The notes under the pieces are model-generated. The model searched no databases, was not told the DNA's origin, and was given only the letters and a program-made list of their open reading frames with translations. A DNA stretch of 64,000 nucleotides, from NCBI RefSeq assembly GCF_002806995.1, contig NZ_NIHE01000002.1, positions 62,001 through 126,000 of the forward strand, in the 5' to 3' direction. Positions 63,108 through 64,000 of this stretch are shown in pieces. The stretch is from Confluentibacter lentus (GTDB lineage Bacteria; Bacteroidota; Bacteroidia; Flavobacteriales; Flavobacteriaceae). Position numbers and translations under genes: made by a program. The first letter of the stretch is position 1; every line of letters begins with the position of its first letter.

Positions 63108-64000
63108 ATGACTGTAAAGCAAGCGATTACCTTCCATCTATTTTCTTTTGTTGCTTTCATCCTGTGCTTGGTTTCTTGTGAAAAAGACACCACACAACCT
63201 GTTGGAGAAGACTGGATAGATGTAAATACCAAAGTATATTTTACTGATTCCATTACCGTAAAATCAACGACTTTTAAGTTTGATTCCATCATTTTATCTG
63301 ATGCTAGCCGCTTGTTAATTGGAGCCTATACCGATTCTGTGTTTGGCATTTCAAAAAGTAAAAGTTACGTGCAACTTTCTAATTCTGTATATACGATTGA
63401 TAGAGATGCTGTTTATGACTCCGTTGCCTTAATTTTAAAGTATGATAATTACTTTTATAGCGACACCATCCCCATCCAAAAATTCAATGTTTATAGGGTA
63501 ACTGAAAAAATAAAATACGATGGCGATAGTGACGCCTTTTACAACACAACTAATTTCAATTTCGACACCAATCCTTTAGCTAGCAAAAGTTTCAAGGCCT
63601 ATCCAAAAAAAGAAGATTCGTTACACCTCTCTTTAAACCATACTTTTGGGAAATCGATATTCGATGACATTAAAAACAATGATATAAACGACAGTGAGGC
63701 ATTTCTTTATAAATACAAGGGTCTTTTAATTGAAGCCGATCCTAATAATACGGCTATTCTAGGATTTACAAATAGTAGTTTTTTAAGAATCTATTATTCC
63801 ATTAAAGATGAAGTAGATAGCGATGGCTATGAATTTGATATCCCTTTCAATGCTACAAATAGTTTTAACAATATATCCAGTGATGTTCGAGGCACCTATT
63901 TTGAGGCATTAACTAATCAAGATACCTATTTACCTAGCTACAACTCAAACAACTCTAGTTACATTCAAGCCGGAACGGGAATAGCCACCAGAATTGAAAT
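63108..64000 (+). CDS. DUF4270 lipoprotein, 3' end outside the window
   Basis: ATG at 63108 and open to base 64000, so at least 297 residues. The signal HLFSFVAFILCLVSC ends in a lipobox Cys. The next part, EDWIDVNTKVYFTDSITVKSTTFKFDSI, is the start of DUF4270, with repeated D-S/T beta strands after it. The full family length is about 400-550 residues. It is an outer-surface lipoprotein of unknown role, divergent from the kelch/barrel operon, which may be functionally linked. Stop codons occur in the other two frames, supporting this frame. Confidence 0.88.
   Translation, partial: MTVKQAITFHLFSFVAFILCLVSCEKDTTQPVGEDWIDVNTKVYFTDSITVKSTTFKFDSIILSDASRLLIGAYTDSVFGISKSKSYVQLSNSVYTIDRDAVYDSVALILKYDNYFYSDTIPIQKFNVYRVTEKIKYDGDSDAFYNTTNFNFDTNPLASKSFKAYPKKEDSLHLSLNHTFGKSIFDDIKNNDINDSEAFLYKYKGLLIEADPNNTAILGFTNSSFLRIYYSIKDEVDSDGYEFDIPFNATNSFNNISSDVRGTYFEALTNQDTYLPSYNSNNSSYIQAGTGIATRIE

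Noticed and set aside
1-64000. tRNA or rRNA genes
   Set aside because: Apart from the tRNA-like ends of tmRNA I saw no cloverleaf with a T-arm or rRNA sequence; a dedicated search was not possible here.

Overview
The window looks like chromosome from a marine-type Flavobacteriaceae (Bacteroidota). The evidence is AT-rich DNA, promoter boxes of the TAnnTTTG type, weak or absent Shine-Dalgarno sequences, a fused Hpt-Adk enzyme, a PafA-type phosphatase, many Bacteroidota-type lipoproteins and DUF families, and a tmRNA whose tag ends in YALAA. I cannot name the genus.

Layout. 1-5000: the end of an alpha/beta hydrolase, obgE, the hpt-adk fusion and the purK-purE pair. 5000-12000: an M3 peptidase, an ECF sigma factor with a tiny zinc-finger partner, a UbiA-like membrane protein and glycine dehydrogenase gcvP. 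12000-18800: a KAS III enzyme, a flippase, two glycosyltransferases, then a secreted nuclease next to PafA. 18900-23700: an Mla-type ABC pair, a DUF389 protein, mannose-1-phosphate guanylyltransferase and a SprT-like protein. 23860-27370 is an accessory island: an unknown membrane protein, an Eco47II-type restriction enzyme, an orphan 96-residue protein and a cytosine methyltransferase fused to a MerR-like DNA-binding domain. 27475-38930: LolC/E-like permease, NamZ muramidase, serine hydrolase, YkgJ protein, methyltransferase, a frameshifted DUF1287 gene, a beta-barrel plus TPR pair, and ftsE. 38930-46180 is a surface-glycan cluster with two glycosyltransferases, a phosphoethanolamine transferase and two tandem Wzx-like flippases. 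46446-51750: typA, pckA, kdsA and a DUF1801 protein. 51950-58110: a thioredoxin-like lipoprotein, then a regulator/CreD locus of small membrane proteins. 58190-58740: a candidate structured leader RNA followed by tmRNA. 58788-64000: a LytTR two-component system in one probable operon with DUF4907, kelch and beta-barrel genes, and a divergent DUF4270 lipoprotein cut by the window end.

The least explained pattern is not a gene. At least six places carry short degenerate tandem repeats with the same 7-bp period but different unit sequences. They tend to touch start or stop codons, and one is read in frame as the linker of the NamZ lipoprotein. The other leads are a structured RNA just upstream of tmRNA, a shared operator (ACTTTG-N5-CAAAGT) in front of both the regulator operon and creD, and an inverted repeat inside the presumed promoter of the HTH-methyltransferase fusion.
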